Of a stretch of DNA of 64,000 nt, positions 54,722-63,027 are shown piece after piece. Positions within the stretch are counted from its first letter, which is position 1; every line of letters starts with the position of its first letter. The stretch comes from Streptomyces sp. NBC_00539 (GTDB lineage: Bacteria; Actinomycetota; Actinomycetes; Streptomycetales; Streptomycetaceae): NCBI RefSeq assembly GCF_036346105.1, contig NZ_CP107811.1, positions 992,001-1,056,000 of the forward strand, written 5' to 3'. Position numbers and translations under genes: made by a program. Below the pieces are notes generated by a model that made no database searches, was not told the DNA's origin, and saw nothing but the letters and a program-made list of their open reading frames with translations.

Positions 54722-54934
54722 TCAGGGCGTGGTGTCGGCCGCGGCGGCGGTGAGGATGGCCTGGACGGGGCAGAGTCCCGCGGCCTCGTGCACTGCTTCG
54801 TGCAGGTCGTGGGGCGGCCGCTCGTCGAGGAGGAGGACGGTGCCGTCCTCGTCGTCCTGGTCGAAGACCTCGGGTACGGCCAGGGCGCACTGCCCGGATC
54901 CGACGCAGGCGTCGTGCTCGATGGTGATGTGCAT
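54722..54934 (-). CDS. Ferredoxin, 3Fe-4S type
   Basis: A 70-aa single-cluster ferredoxin: MHITIEHDACVGSGQCALAVPEVFDQDDEDGTVLLL with Cys 10 and 16, and the last ligand in AGLCPVQAI. The three-Cys pattern indicates a 3Fe-4S cluster, the usual partner of actinobacterial P450s. It lies 14 bp downstream of the P450 stop in the same direction, so it is that enzyme's electron donor. A ferredoxin reductase is not present in the window and would come from elsewhere. Confidence 0.93.
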   Translation of the reverse strand: MHITIEHDACVGSGQCALAVPEVFDQDDEDGTVLLLDERPPHDLHEAVHEAAGLCPVQAILTAAAADTTP

Positions 54935-54948
54935 GGGTGGGTGGGTCC

Positions 54949-56151
54949 TTACCAGGTGACCGGGAGCCGGTGGACGCCGTAGACGCTCATGTCCGCGGCG
55001 AGCGGGACCTCTTCCGGCGGGACGGCCAGGGCGAGGGTGGGGAAGCGCCGGAACAGCGCGGGCAGGGCCGTGCGCATCTCCATGCGGACCAGGTTCTGGC
55101 CCAGGCACTGGTGGATGCCGTACCCGAAGGCCATGTGGCCTGCCGTCTTGCGGGTGAAGTCCAGCCGGTCCGGGTCCTCGAACCAGGCCGGATCGCGGTT
55201 GGCCGCCGGGATCGACACGGTGACCGACTCGCCCCGCCGGAAGAGGTGGCCCTCGAACTCCACGTCCTCCAGCGGCGTGCGCGGCACACCGAAGTGGAAG
55301 ACCGAGAGGTGGCGCAGGAGTTCCTCGACGGCGTTGTCGGTGATCGAGGGATCGTCACGGAACACCGCGAGCTGGTCCGGGTGGGCCAGCAGGGCCAGCG
55401 TGCTCAGGCTCAGCGAGCTGGAGGTGGATTCGTGCCCGGCCGTCAGGAGCAGCACGCCGACGCCGGCGATCTCCTCGGCGTCGAGCGTGCCGTCCGCGGC
55501 CAGCATGGCCAGCAGTCCCGTCCCGTCGCCCGCGCCGGGGCCGTCGCCGTCGTCCGCCGCGAGTCCGCGCAGGAACCCGTACAGGCGGTCCATCGCCTCG
55601 GACGCCTCGGCGGCCGTCGCGTTGAGGCTGAAGAGGATCTCGCTGTTGCGCTGGAACGCGGCCCGCTCGCTGTACGGGACCCCCAGCAGCTCGCAGATCA
55701 TCAGCGAGGGCACCGGCAGGGCGAACGCCTCGACCAGGTCCACGGGCCCGCCGCGCTCGGCCATGGCGTCCAGCAGCCCGTCGACGATGCGCTCGATCTG
55801 CGGGCGCATCTCCCGCATCCGGCGGGCGGTGAACTTCCCCGCCAGCTGCTGGCGCAGCCGGGTGTGCTCGGGCGGATCCATGTCGACCAGCCAGCCCGGC
55901 AGGGCCTTCGCCCCGTAGAACGGGTCGGCCCCGGGCCGCGACACGGGGGCGCGCTTGAACTCCGAGCGGGCGCTGAAACGCTGGTCCGCCAGCAGCTTGC
56001 GGCCCAGGGCGTGGCTGGTGACCAGCCAGCCGATGTGGCCGTCGGGGTAACGCATCCGCCGGACGGGTTCGTTCTCGCGGTACTTGGCCAGCTCGGCCGG
56101 CGGGTCGAAGGCGTTGTGCCGCACGGTCGGGTGCGCGTCGGTCTGGATCAT
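54949..56151 (-). CDS. Cytochrome P450
   Basis: A 400-aa class I bacterial P450. I-helix oxygen motif VGVLLLTAGHESTSSS, K-helix EELLRH (ExxR), haem loop FGYGIHQCLGQNLVRME with the Cys ligand. WLVDMDPPEHTRLRQQLAGKFT is the typical CYP105/107-like C-helix region. The ATG overlaps the aminotransferase stop (ATGA) and a ferredoxin follows. In the dihydroxyphenylglycine operon it probably oxidises the aromatic ring or a ring-attached alkyl group, for example to hydroxymethyl. The substrate is inference. Confidence 0.95.
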   Translation of the reverse strand: MIQTDAHPTVRHNAFDPPAELAKYRENEPVRRMRYPDGHIGWLVTSHALGRKLLADQRFSARSEFKRAPVSRPGADPFYGAKALPGWLVDMDPPEHTRLRQQLAGKFTARRMREMRPQIERIVDGLLDAMAERGGPVDLVEAFALPVPSLMICELLGVPYSERAAFQRNSEILFSLNATAAEASEAMDRLYGFLRGLAADDGDGPGAGDGTGLLAMLAADGTLDAEEIAGVGVLLLTAGHESTSSSLSLSTLALLAHPDQLAVFRDDPSITDNAVEELLRHLSVFHFGVPRTPLEDVEFEGHLFRRGESVTVSIPAANRDPAWFEDPDRLDFTRKTAGHMAFGYGIHQCLGQNLVRMEMRTALPALFRRFPTLALAVPPEEVPLAADMSVYGVHRLPVTW

Positions 56152-57443
56152 CCCCGGATCTCCTTCGTCAGAAAAGCGGCGAGTCGCCGCACGCCTTCCT
56201 CGATCTGCCCGCGGTCGAGATAGCTGCATGAGAGCCGCATCTGGGTGTCGCCCGCGCCGTCGAGGTAGAACTGGTCCATCGGCGTCCACAGCACGCCGTA
56301 CTTCGCCGCCGACACCTCCAGCAGACGGGTGTCGGCGCGCACCGGCAGGTGGACGCGGACGAAGAACCCGCCTTCGGGCCGGTTCCACCGGATCCCGGGC
56401 GGCGCCGCGTCGCCGCCGAGCTCGTGGTCGAGCGCCTCCGTCAATGCCGTCAGGTTGCGCTGGTACAGCACTGCCTTGCGGCGGCTGAGTTCGACCAGGG
56501 AGCCGCCGTGTTCGAGCAGCATCCCGGCGATGACCGCCTGGGCGAGGGGGGAGGTGTTGACGGTGACCATCGTCTTGAGGGCGGCCAGCTCGGCGGCGAG
56601 CGGCCGTGTGCCGCCGCCCTCGGACCTCACGCGCTGGTCGGCCACGACGTAGCCGACGCGGGCGCCCGGGAAGGCGACCTTGGCGAAGGTCCCGATGTGG
56701 ATCACCCTGCAGCGGGTGTCGAGTGCCTTGAGCGGCGGGAGCTCGGTGCCGGCCCCGGCCGTGAATCCGTAGGCGTTGTCCTCCAGGACCTGGAAGTCCT
56801 CCTGTTCGGCCAGGTCGAGGAGCCGGCGGCGGCAGTCGAGGGACATCCGGGCGCCCCCCGGGTTGGAGAAGTCCGGGGCCACGTACAGGGCGCGGATGGC
56901 GCGTCCTTGCCGTCGCGCCGCCCGGCACTCCCGTGCGAGGCGGTCGAGATCGATGCCCTGCGCGGTCTCGTCGACCGGGACGACGTCGATGTCGAGCAGC
57001 CGGGCCGCGCCGGTGATGCCGACGAAGCAGGGGTTGGCGACGGCCAGGAGGTCGTCGGCCGATGCGAAGAGCGCGCGCAGGACCAGGAGCATCGCCTCCT
57101 GGGCGCCCACCGTGATGACGAGTTCCTCGGGTGCGCAGCCGATCCGGTGGTCCCGCCAGAGCGCCTCGCTGACCACGTCGTTGATGAGGCCCCGGCTGGG
57201 ACCGTACTCGTACAGGGTGCGGCGGGCCCGCTCCGCGCTGGTTCCCTGCTCCCGCAGGTGGGCGAGGTAGCGGTCCGTGTAGCGCTGGAGGTCCGGTCCG
57301 GGGAGGGTCTCGGGGTGGGGTGCGCCCGGCGCGAAGGAGATCGCTTCGGGGAAGCGCCCCATCACCTCGTTGAGGAAGCTGAGCGATCCCAGCACGGGCG
57401 CGCGCAGCGATCCGTGCAGCCGGGTCGGGTCGAATTCCACCAT
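56148..57443 (-). CDS. hpgT: Phenylglycine aminotransferase (HpgT-like)
   Basis: A 431-aa fold-type I PLP aminotransferase of the MocR/HpgT group. Seen: FAPGAPHPETLPG, YEYGPSRGLINDVVSEAL, VTVGAQEAMLLVLRALF, YVAPDFSNPGGARMS (Asn and PLP-contact region), EDNAYGF, and the PLP Lys segment IGTFAKVAFPGARVGYVV. HpgT converts 3,5-dihydroxyphenylglyoxylate (or 4-hydroxy) to the phenylglycine, using an amino donor. It follows dpgC by 4 bp and completes the dihydroxyphenylglycine pathway. ATG 57443 starts at the conserved N-terminus. Confidence 0.93.
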   Translation of the reverse strand: MVEFDPTRLHGSLRAPVLGSLSFLNEVMGRFPEAISFAPGAPHPETLPGPDLQRYTDRYLAHLREQGTSAERARRTLYEYGPSRGLINDVVSEALWRDHRIGCAPEELVITVGAQEAMLLVLRALFASADDLLAVANPCFVGITGAARLLDIDVVPVDETAQGIDLDRLARECRAARRQGRAIRALYVAPDFSNPGGARMSLDCRRRLLDLAEQEDFQVLEDNAYGFTAGAGTELPPLKALDTRCRVIHIGTFAKVAFPGARVGYVVADQRVRSEGGGTRPLAAELAALKTMVTVNTSPLAQAVIAGMLLEHGGSLVELSRRKAVLYQRNLTALTEALDHELGGDAAPPGIRWNRPEGGFFVRVHLPVRADTRLLEVSAAKYGVLWTPMDQFYLDGAGDTQMRLSCSYLDRGQIEEGVRRLAAFLTKEIRG

Positions 57444-57447
57444 CGGC

Positions 57448-58806
57448 TCAGCCCCGCGCCCGTGAACGCTGCCAGCGCCGCTCGACCTTGGCGAGGACGT
57501 CCTCGCTGTACGAGCGGGCGGCCTGGACCACCGCGAACTCGGCCAGGTAGGTGCGGTACAGGTCCAGCGGCTCCTCCGTGAGCCCCAGCATGCGCCGGTT
57601 GGCCGCGACGGCGGGACCGCTGAGCTCCCGTACGGCGGTCTCCACGGCCGCGTCCATCTCCTGTGCGGGCACGACCTGGTCGCAGACCAGGTGGACGTCG
57701 GGGTCCGCCGTGGTGATGCGGCGGCCGGCCAGGATGACCTGGCGGGCGGTGCGGGCACCGGTCAGCCGGCTCAGCCGGAGGTTGCCGAGGCCCGGCACGA
57801 TGCCCTCCTCGGCGGCGGGCAGGCTGAGGTAGGCGCCCTCCTCGGCGATGACGCGGTCGAGGACGAGCAGCAACTGCATGCCGCCGCCGATCGCGAAGGT
57901 GTCCACGGCGCCGATCCAGGGCTTCTGGACGGTCCGCTCCGCCCAGGCTTCTGCCTGCGGATCGGTCAGCAGACCGCGGTACATCTTGTTGATGTAGCCG
58001 AGCTCCCGGCCGAGCAGGAAGTCCACGAACGAGATGTCCCCGTTGCGCAGGTCCTTGAGGTTGATGCCGGCGCTGAACACCCGGCGGCCCTGGTAGCGGG
58101 GGTGGTCCACCTCGCCGCCGCGCAGGACGCCGACCCGTACCCCGTCGTCGAGCAGCGCCAGGTCCACCGCCGTCTCCAGGTCGGCGATCAGGGTGTTGTC
58201 CTCGGCGTTGAGGCAGTGGGCGTTGCGGAAGGTCACGTGGGCCGCCTCGCCGACCCGTTCGACGAGCACCCTCTCCAACTCGGCCCGTCCCGTGGCGCGG
58301 AACCCGTCGAGGAGCTCCAGGGCCCGGGGGGTGGGCAGCAGCATGGCGTCGATGAGGTGCGGCCCCGCGGTCCGCGAGCGCAGCACCGCGGCGCAGAAGA
58401 GCGCCTGGTCGATCTCCCGGCCCTCCTTCTCGGCCTGGATGCAGGCGCCTTCCGCCGCCATCTGGGCCCCCGTGGGCACCAGCCCGGGGAAGCGGACGGC
58501 CGCCGCGTCGAGCAGTCCGGCCAGGCGCTCGTGGCGGGTACGGCCGCCGGTCAGCTCGTCGTACACGGCCTCGGTGTGCAGGGTCAGGAAGGAGCGGCGG
58601 GCCGCACGGCAGGCGGTGAACACGCTCTGCGCGAGGGCGTCCTGCTCCTCGTCGCGACCGGGTCTGGCCGGCAGCGCGGCCAGCAGTTCCTCCCCGGCGG
58701 CGGCGAACGCCGCGAGGGTCCGTGCGTCGTCGGCGAGCACGCCGCCGAAGTGCGGGGCGGGGACGGACCACAGCGGTGCCGCCCCGGGTGCGACGGCGGT
58801 GGTCAT
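57448..58806 (-). CDS. dpgC: DpgC, 3,5-dihydroxyphenylacetyl-CoA dioxygenase
   Basis: A 452-aa crotonase-fold, cofactor-independent dioxygenase turning 3,5-dihydroxyphenylacetyl-CoA into 3,5-dihydroxyphenylglyoxylate. It has the long helical N-terminal domain (residues about 1-190) specific to DpgC, then crotonase elements FSAGINLKDLRNGDISF, KPWIGAVDTFAIGGGMQLLLVLDRVIAE and LPAAEEGIVPGLGNLRLSRLTG with the oxyanion-hole glycines. It starts by ATGA overlap with dpgB. The enzyme needs no metal or flavin, so its presence with DpgA/B/D defines the Dpg route rather than Hpg. Confidence 0.96.
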   Translation of the reverse strand: MTTAVAPGAAPLWSVPAPHFGGVLADDARTLAAFAAAGEELLAALPARPGRDEEQDALAQSVFTACRAARRSFLTLHTEAVYDELTGGRTRHERLAGLLDAAAVRFPGLVPTGAQMAAEGACIQAEKEGREIDQALFCAAVLRSRTAGPHLIDAMLLPTPRALELLDGFRATGRAELERVLVERVGEAAHVTFRNAHCLNAEDNTLIADLETAVDLALLDDGVRVGVLRGGEVDHPRYQGRRVFSAGINLKDLRNGDISFVDFLLGRELGYINKMYRGLLTDPQAEAWAERTVQKPWIGAVDTFAIGGGMQLLLVLDRVIAEEGAYLSLPAAEEGIVPGLGNLRLSRLTGARTARQVILAGRRITTADPDVHLVCDQVVPAQEMDAAVETAVRELSGPAVAANRRMLGLTEEPLDLYRTYLAEFAVVQAARSYSEDVLAKVERRWQRSRARG

Positions 58807-59537
58807 GCGACGGCTCCGGTGAGCTCCGGTGCGGTGTCCGCGACGACCGCGGCCGACGCCGCGTCGGTGGCCACGGGGCACTCGGCGGCCGCTGCCCGCA
58901 GCCGGCGCAGTTCACGGTCGCAGGCGGCGAGGTGGAGGCCGAGGGCCTCGTCGTACTCGGCGGACACGGCTTCGGCGATCAACTGGCGGCGCAGCGCCGT
59001 CTCGCGGTTCGACAGGCGGCCGGTGAGGGCGGTCGCGGTGGCCAGGGCCTCCTCGATGCCGTCACCGACCTCGTCGATCAGACCCAGGCCGACGGCCCGG
59101 CCCAGCGGGATGTCCGCGCCCCACATGACGATCTGCCGGGCCCGCTGCGCGCCCAGGTGACGGACCAGTCGGTACAGCGCCATGCCCGGCCAGAAGTGGC
59201 CGTCGTTGACCGGCAGCACCAGTCGCAGCCCGGTGGCGCCGATCCGGAAGTCGGTGGCGAGGAGCAGGTCCAGGGCGGGGCCGGCGCAGCTCTCCGCGGC
59301 CACGGCGACCGTGATCGCGTCGAGCTTCTCCAGGCGGCGGACTGCCCGCTCCCAGCGGTTGACGGCCGAGACGCTGACGTCCCCGGGCCACTGCCGCCTC
59401 TCGCCGGAGCCGACGAGCCGCAGCACGACGGCGGTCTTGGTGCGGGAGGACTCGACCTCGTCGCAGAGGGCCTGGACGGTGGCGGTCAGCTCGTCCAGGG
59501 GGCGGGCCGCGTCGATCTCCGCGATATTGCTGTTCAT
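58803..59537 (-). CDS. dpgB: DpgB, crotonase-family partner of DpgA
   Basis: A 244-aa enoyl-CoA-hydratase-like protein that raises DpgA turnover and helps aromatise the tetraketide. Seen: VVLRLVGSGERRQWPGDVS, AVNRWERAVRRLEKLDAITVAVAAESCAGPALDLLLATDFRIGA (crotonase core) and VWGADIPLGRAVGLGLIDEV. It is weaker at the catalytic positions than DpgD, as known for DpgB. ATG 59537 is preferred with GGAAGGAAT upstream; GTG 59561 overlaps the dpgA stop but has no ribosome site. The end overlaps dpgC. Confidence 0.93.
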   Translation of the reverse strand: MNSNIAEIDAARPLDELTATVQALCDEVESSRTKTAVVLRLVGSGERRQWPGDVSVSAVNRWERAVRRLEKLDAITVAVAAESCAGPALDLLLATDFRIGATGLRLVLPVNDGHFWPGMALYRLVRHLGAQRARQIVMWGADIPLGRAVGLGLIDEVGDGIEEALATATALTGRLSNRETALRRQLIAEAVSAEYDEALGLHLAACDRELRRLRAAAAECPVATDAASAAVVADTAPELTGAVA

Positions 59538-59557
59538 GAGTGCAGTAATTCCTTCCG

Positions 59558-60766
59558 TCACCAGGAGACCAGGGCCATTTCGATGGTCGATCCCGGCCCC
59601 ATGGTCATAAAGACACCGAATTCACCGGGGGCGGTCACGCCCTCGGCACGCAGCCGTTCGTAGGAGAAGAGGAACGATCCGCTGGAGACATTTCCGTGGT
59701 CGCGCAGCACCCCGGTCGTGTGCCGTACGTCGTGCCGGCTGAGCCCGAGGTTGGCCCGGACCGCGTCGATCACTTTCTTTCCGCCCGAGTGGATGACCCA
59801 GTGGGCAATGTCGGACCGCCCCAATCCCGTCCCCTCAAGGAGCCGGTCGAGTGCGATCTCCGCATGGGCTCCGACCACATAAGGGACTTCCGGGTCGAGA
59901 TAGAAGCTGAACTTTCCGTGGGTGTCGTCCCAGTCGTAGCGCATGGCGCCGACGGCCTCGGGAATGATGCAGCTGGAGAACCTCAGCAGCGCGGGGTCCG
60001 AACCGGCGGGCACGGCCTGCTCGACGGGCGCGGAGCCTCCGGCCGGTGCGGCGTCTTCGGCGGGTTCGGCGTCTTCGACGGGTGCGGCGTCTTCGACGGG
60101 TACCACGGATGCGGCGGGTGCCACGGCCGCGAGGGGCCGCGAGACCGCCTCGGTCACCGCGGGCGCCATGACCGCGACCGCCCCGGACCCGTCGCCGAAG
60201 AGGCTGTTGACCACGGACGAACGCATCGTGCCGTCGAAGACGTACGCCGCCGAGCAGGCTTCGATGCACACCAGCACCGCGAGCTCACCCGGGTGGGAGT
60301 TGGCCCAGGAGGCCACGGCGGTCAGGGCGTTGAGGCCGGCGTTGCAGCCCATGCCCACCACGTCGAGGCGGGAGGTGTGCACGTCCAGGCCCAGCTCCTT
60401 GATGAGGAGCGCGGAGAAACCGGGTGTCAGCAGGCCCGTGGTCGTCGTGCAGCACAGGTAGCGGATGTCCTCCAGCGAGGCGCCCGCGTCCTTGAGGCAC
60501 GCCTCGATGGCCTCCCGGCCCATGGCGAGGCCGTTGACCCGGTGCTTCTGCAGGAGTTCGCCCTGCGTCTCCATGGCCCGGGAACCGTCCGGCAGGAGCG
60601 GCGGCAGGGTCAGACCGCGCCGTTCGATGGCGCTGTTGAGGAATATCGAGCGCACCCGCGGATCGGTGATTCCGAACTCGTCGAGCATCTCCTGCTGCGT
60701 ATAGGAAGTCTTCGGTACAGCGGTCCCGATTCCCGTTATCCTCGGCGGATTTGCTGTCAATTTCAC
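59558..60766 (-). CDS. dpgA: DpgA, type III PKS, 3,5-dihydroxyphenylacetyl-CoA synthase
   Basis: A 402-aa type III polyketide synthase that condenses four malonyl-CoA to 3,5-dihydroxyphenylacetyl-CoA. Catalytic residues are visible: Cys in VGMGCNAGLNAL, His in HWVIHSGGKKVID, Asn in RDHGNVSSGSF. GTG 60766 has GGGAG upstream. It is longer than usual: an acidic Ala/Pro/Glu repeat insertion of about 40 residues (around residues 205-250, repeats of VEDA/AEDA with P) separates the Cys and His halves. It heads the minus-strand Dpg operon and is divergent from dpgD with only 28 bp between them. Confidence 0.96.
   Translation of the reverse strand: MKLTANPPRITGIGTAVPKTSYTQQEMLDEFGITDPRVRSIFLNSAIERRGLTLPPLLPDGSRAMETQGELLQKHRVNGLAMGREAIEACLKDAGASLEDIRYLCCTTTTGLLTPGFSALLIKELGLDVHTSRLDVVGMGCNAGLNALTAVASWANSHPGELAVLVCIEACSAAYVFDGTMRSSVVNSLFGDGSGAVAVMAPAVTEAVSRPLAAVAPAASVVPVEDAAPVEDAEPAEDAAPAGGSAPVEQAVPAGSDPALLRFSSCIIPEAVGAMRYDWDDTHGKFSFYLDPEVPYVVGAHAEIALDRLLEGTGLGRSDIAHWVIHSGGKKVIDAVRANLGLSRHDVRHTTGVLRDHGNVSSGSFLFSYERLRAEGVTAPGEFGVFMTMGPGSTIEMALVSW
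60045..60098 (-). repeat. 18-bp tandem repeat inside dpgA
   Basis: Three 18-bp units (start 60045, 60063, 60081; consensus GGTGCGGCGTCTTCGRCG on the plus strand) encode the acidic E-D-A-A-P hexads of the DpgA insertion. Slippage in a surface loop is the likely origin. Confidence 0.85.
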
Positions 60767-60782
60767 ACTTGCTCCCTGAGGT

Positions 60783-60788
60783 TACAAT
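60783..60788 (+). promoter_or_regulatory. Candidate -10 box for leaderless dpgD mRNA
   Basis: TACAAT lies 6 bp before ATG 60795 and the ATG has no well-spaced Shine-Dalgarno. The spacing would start the transcript at the ATG. The 28-bp gap is shared with the dpgA ribosome site on the other strand. Confidence 0.45.
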
Positions 60789-60794
60789 ACTTCC

Positions 60795-61598
60795 ATGCCA
60801 AAACATTCAGCGGTGCGGTACGAGAAGAATGACCACGTTGCCCGGATCACGCTCGACAGGCCCGAGGTCCTCAATGCGATGAACCTGTCGATGCACGAGG
60901 AGCTCGCCGAAATCTGGGACGATTTCGAGGGTGACGACGACATGCGGGTGGCGGTACTCACCGGCGCCGGCGAGCGGGCGTTTTCCGTCGGTCAGGACTT
61001 GAAGGAACTGGCCGGCCGGGACCGCGCCGGAACCGCCGCCCCCGCCACCTTCGGCAGCCGCGGCAAGCCGGGCTGGCCCCGGTTGACCGAACGGTTCGAC
61101 CTGGCCAAGCCGGTCGTCGCCGCCGTGCGGGGGTACGCACTGGGAGGGGGCTTCGAACTGGCTCTGGCCTGCGACATCGTCATCGCCTGCGAGGACGCCT
61201 CGTTCGCGTTGCCGGAGGCCAGACTCGGCCTCATGGCCGGTGCCGGAGGGGTGTTCCGGCTGACCCGGCAGCTGCCCTGGAAGACGGCGATGGGACACCT
61301 CCTCACGGGTCGCCCGATGGATGCCCACCGGGCCTACGAACTCGGTCTGGTCAACGAGGTCGCCTCCGCCACCGGTTTCGAGGCGTGCGTCGAAAGCTGG
61401 GTGGCCGACCTCGTACGCTGCGCTCCGCTCTCCGTCCGGGCGATGAAGGAGGCGGCGACGAAGTCCGCGACGATGCCGCTGGAGCAGGCGTTCGCGACCC
61501 GCTACCCGTGGGAGGAGCGGCGGATGCACAGCAGGGACGCAGTCGAGGGACCGGCGGCCTTCGCCGAGAAGCGCGCTCCGCGGTGGCAGGCCCGCTGA
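60795..61598 (+). CDS. dpgD: DpgD, enoyl-CoA hydratase-like
   Basis: A 267-aa crotonase-family protein: [56 protein letters not shown] (oxyanion-hole GGG) and [20 protein letters not shown] with the second active-site region. DpgD acts with DpgB to aromatise or dehydrate the DpgA product. Unusually it is on the opposite strand to dpgA-C, divergent with a 28-bp gap, whereas dpgA-D are normally one operon in glycopeptide clusters. A -10-like TACAAT just upstream suggests a leaderless mRNA. Confidence 0.94.
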   Translation: MPKHSAVRYEKNDHVARITLDRPEVLNAMNLSMHEELAEIWDDFEGDDDMRVAVLTGAGERAFSVGQDLKELAGRDRAGTAAPATFGSRGKPGWPRLTERFDLAKPVVAAVRGYALGGGFELALACDIVIACEDASFALPEARLGLMAGAGGVFRLTRQLPWKTAMGHLLTGRPMDAHRAYELGLVNEVASATGFEACVESWVADLVRCAPLSVRAMKEAATKSATMPLEQAFATRYPWEERRMHSRDAVEGPAAFAEKRAPRWQAR

Positions 61599-61670
61599 GG
61601 GACGCCCGGGCGGTGGGCGGCTCGTCGGCGTGTCCGCCGGCGGGTGCGCCGCCCCTGCTCCGTTCCCTCC

Positions 61671-62831
61671 TCAGCCGAGGTAGTCCTCGGCCCCGCCCTC
61701 GCGCACGGTGTCGAGGGTGAAGCAGTGGAACCCGCCGCCGAACAGCCGGCGGTGCCGGTGCCGGACGGGCACGACGGTGAACTTGTGCGACTCCAGCAGC
61801 CGGATCAGCTCGGGGCACGCCTCGTTCACCAGCACCGTGTCCGGCCCGACGGAGAGGACGTTCAGGTCTATGAAGGGGCTGGTCAGGATGAGGTCGTCGT
61901 CCTCGTAGCGGGGGAAGTTGTCGCCCGCCGGCGTGGGCGCCACGATCAGGTCCCACTTGCGCAGCGGCTCGGGCAGCTTCTCGGCCACTTCCTTGGAGCG
62001 CACCAGCAGGGTCCCGGGCCGCAGCGCGAGCACCATGCTGTCGATGTGGCTGTCGCTGAGCTGGTGCACCCGGTGGATCCGGAACCGGCCCTCGAGGTGG
62101 CGCTCCAGCCAGTCGACGGCCAGCGCGTGGTTGGCCGTCGCGATGTTGGCCACGATGTCCCGGCCGAGCCGCAGGCACTGGGCCCCGTCGAACATCATCT
62201 CCAGACCCACGTCGTACGGCGACGCCTGCGGGTCGGTGATGGGCTCGGTCGGCCCTCCCGCGGTGCTGGTCCGTACGTACGACAGGTCGAAGGACGCGTC
62301 GGTCATCATCGGCCGGGGCATGACCGTCCAGCGGGCCCCCTGCCGGAAGTAGTCCTGGAAGGCGGACTTGAGGAACTGCGTCTCGAAGTACCGTGAGCGG
62401 ATCATCGGCGGGGTTTCGATGATCTCGTCGCCGACGATGAGGGTGTTGTCCCGCACGTTCAGCGGCGGTACGACCGACGCCGACCAGGCGGGCGTACGGA
62501 CCTCGTTGGTCTGCGCCTCCAGGTCGGACGGCCGCAGGACGTTCACCGACAGGGAGCGGAGCACGCCGGCGAGCTCCTCCAGGTCCTCGTTCAGTTCGGC
62601 GACGTAGCGTTCCTTGATCGGCACCCGCCCGTCACCCGGCCCGCGCGGCTCGGCCCCGCGCGCGGACAGTCGCGGGTAGTACCACTCGGAGCGGGACGAG
62701 TTGTCCATGGCCAGGTTGTCATGGAAGAAGAGGTCGAACGACAGCTCCCGTTCGTGCGACACGTAGTTCCTGGCAGAGCCGACGATCACCTCCTTCAGTG
62801 GTGACCACTCGTCAAAGCTGTTCAGTTGCAC
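61671..62831 (-). CDS. Amidinotransferase (L-Arg:glycine/StrB1 type), paralogue 2
   Basis: A 386-aa amidinotransferase closely related to the one at 53540: MQLNSFDEWSPLKEVIVGSARNYV, LSDSHIDSMVLALRPG, catalytic Cys in LFGGGFHCFTLDTVREGG, and the same C-terminal GGAEDYLG. GTG 62831 has GAGGGA upstream. Two intact paralogues in one cluster could modify two acceptors (for example phenylglycine and a side-chain amine), act as a hetero-oligomer, or be redundant. It converges on dpgD and is divergent from the methyltransferase. Confidence 0.94.
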   Translation of the reverse strand: MQLNSFDEWSPLKEVIVGSARNYVSHERELSFDLFFHDNLAMDNSSRSEWYYPRLSARGAEPRGPGDGRVPIKERYVAELNEDLEELAGVLRSLSVNVLRPSDLEAQTNEVRTPAWSASVVPPLNVRDNTLIVGDEIIETPPMIRSRYFETQFLKSAFQDYFRQGARWTVMPRPMMTDASFDLSYVRTSTAGGPTEPITDPQASPYDVGLEMMFDGAQCLRLGRDIVANIATANHALAVDWLERHLEGRFRIHRVHQLSDSHIDSMVLALRPGTLLVRSKEVAEKLPEPLRKWDLIVAPTPAGDNFPRYEDDDLILTSPFIDLNVLSVGPDTVLVNEACPELIRLLESHKFTVVPVRHRHRRLFGGGFHCFTLDTVREGGAEDYLG

Positions 62832-62912
62832 GGTCCCTCATTTCCTGTATCCCGGCTCTCCGGCCGCTCCCGCCGGAACGCTACTGCGTGACCGCACGCC
62901 CTCCACGACGGA

Positions 62913-62928
62913 TGGCAATTATTTGCCA
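62913..62928. promoter_or_regulatory. TGGCAA-TTAT-TTGCCA palindrome
   Basis: Perfect 6+6 palindrome with TTAT centre in the 196-bp divergent region between amidinotransferase 2 (start 62831) and the methyltransferase (start 63028). Good operator candidate; related to but not the same as the CCAAG-TTGG sites. Confidence 0.5.
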
Positions 62929-63027
62929 CTCCCCCGGCAACACCTCGCCCCCGAGGCTAGGTTCGTCGTCGGCCAGGGACTCCAACCAGCCGGAGTCCGG
63001 CAGACGCAACGGAAAGTGACAGGCAAA

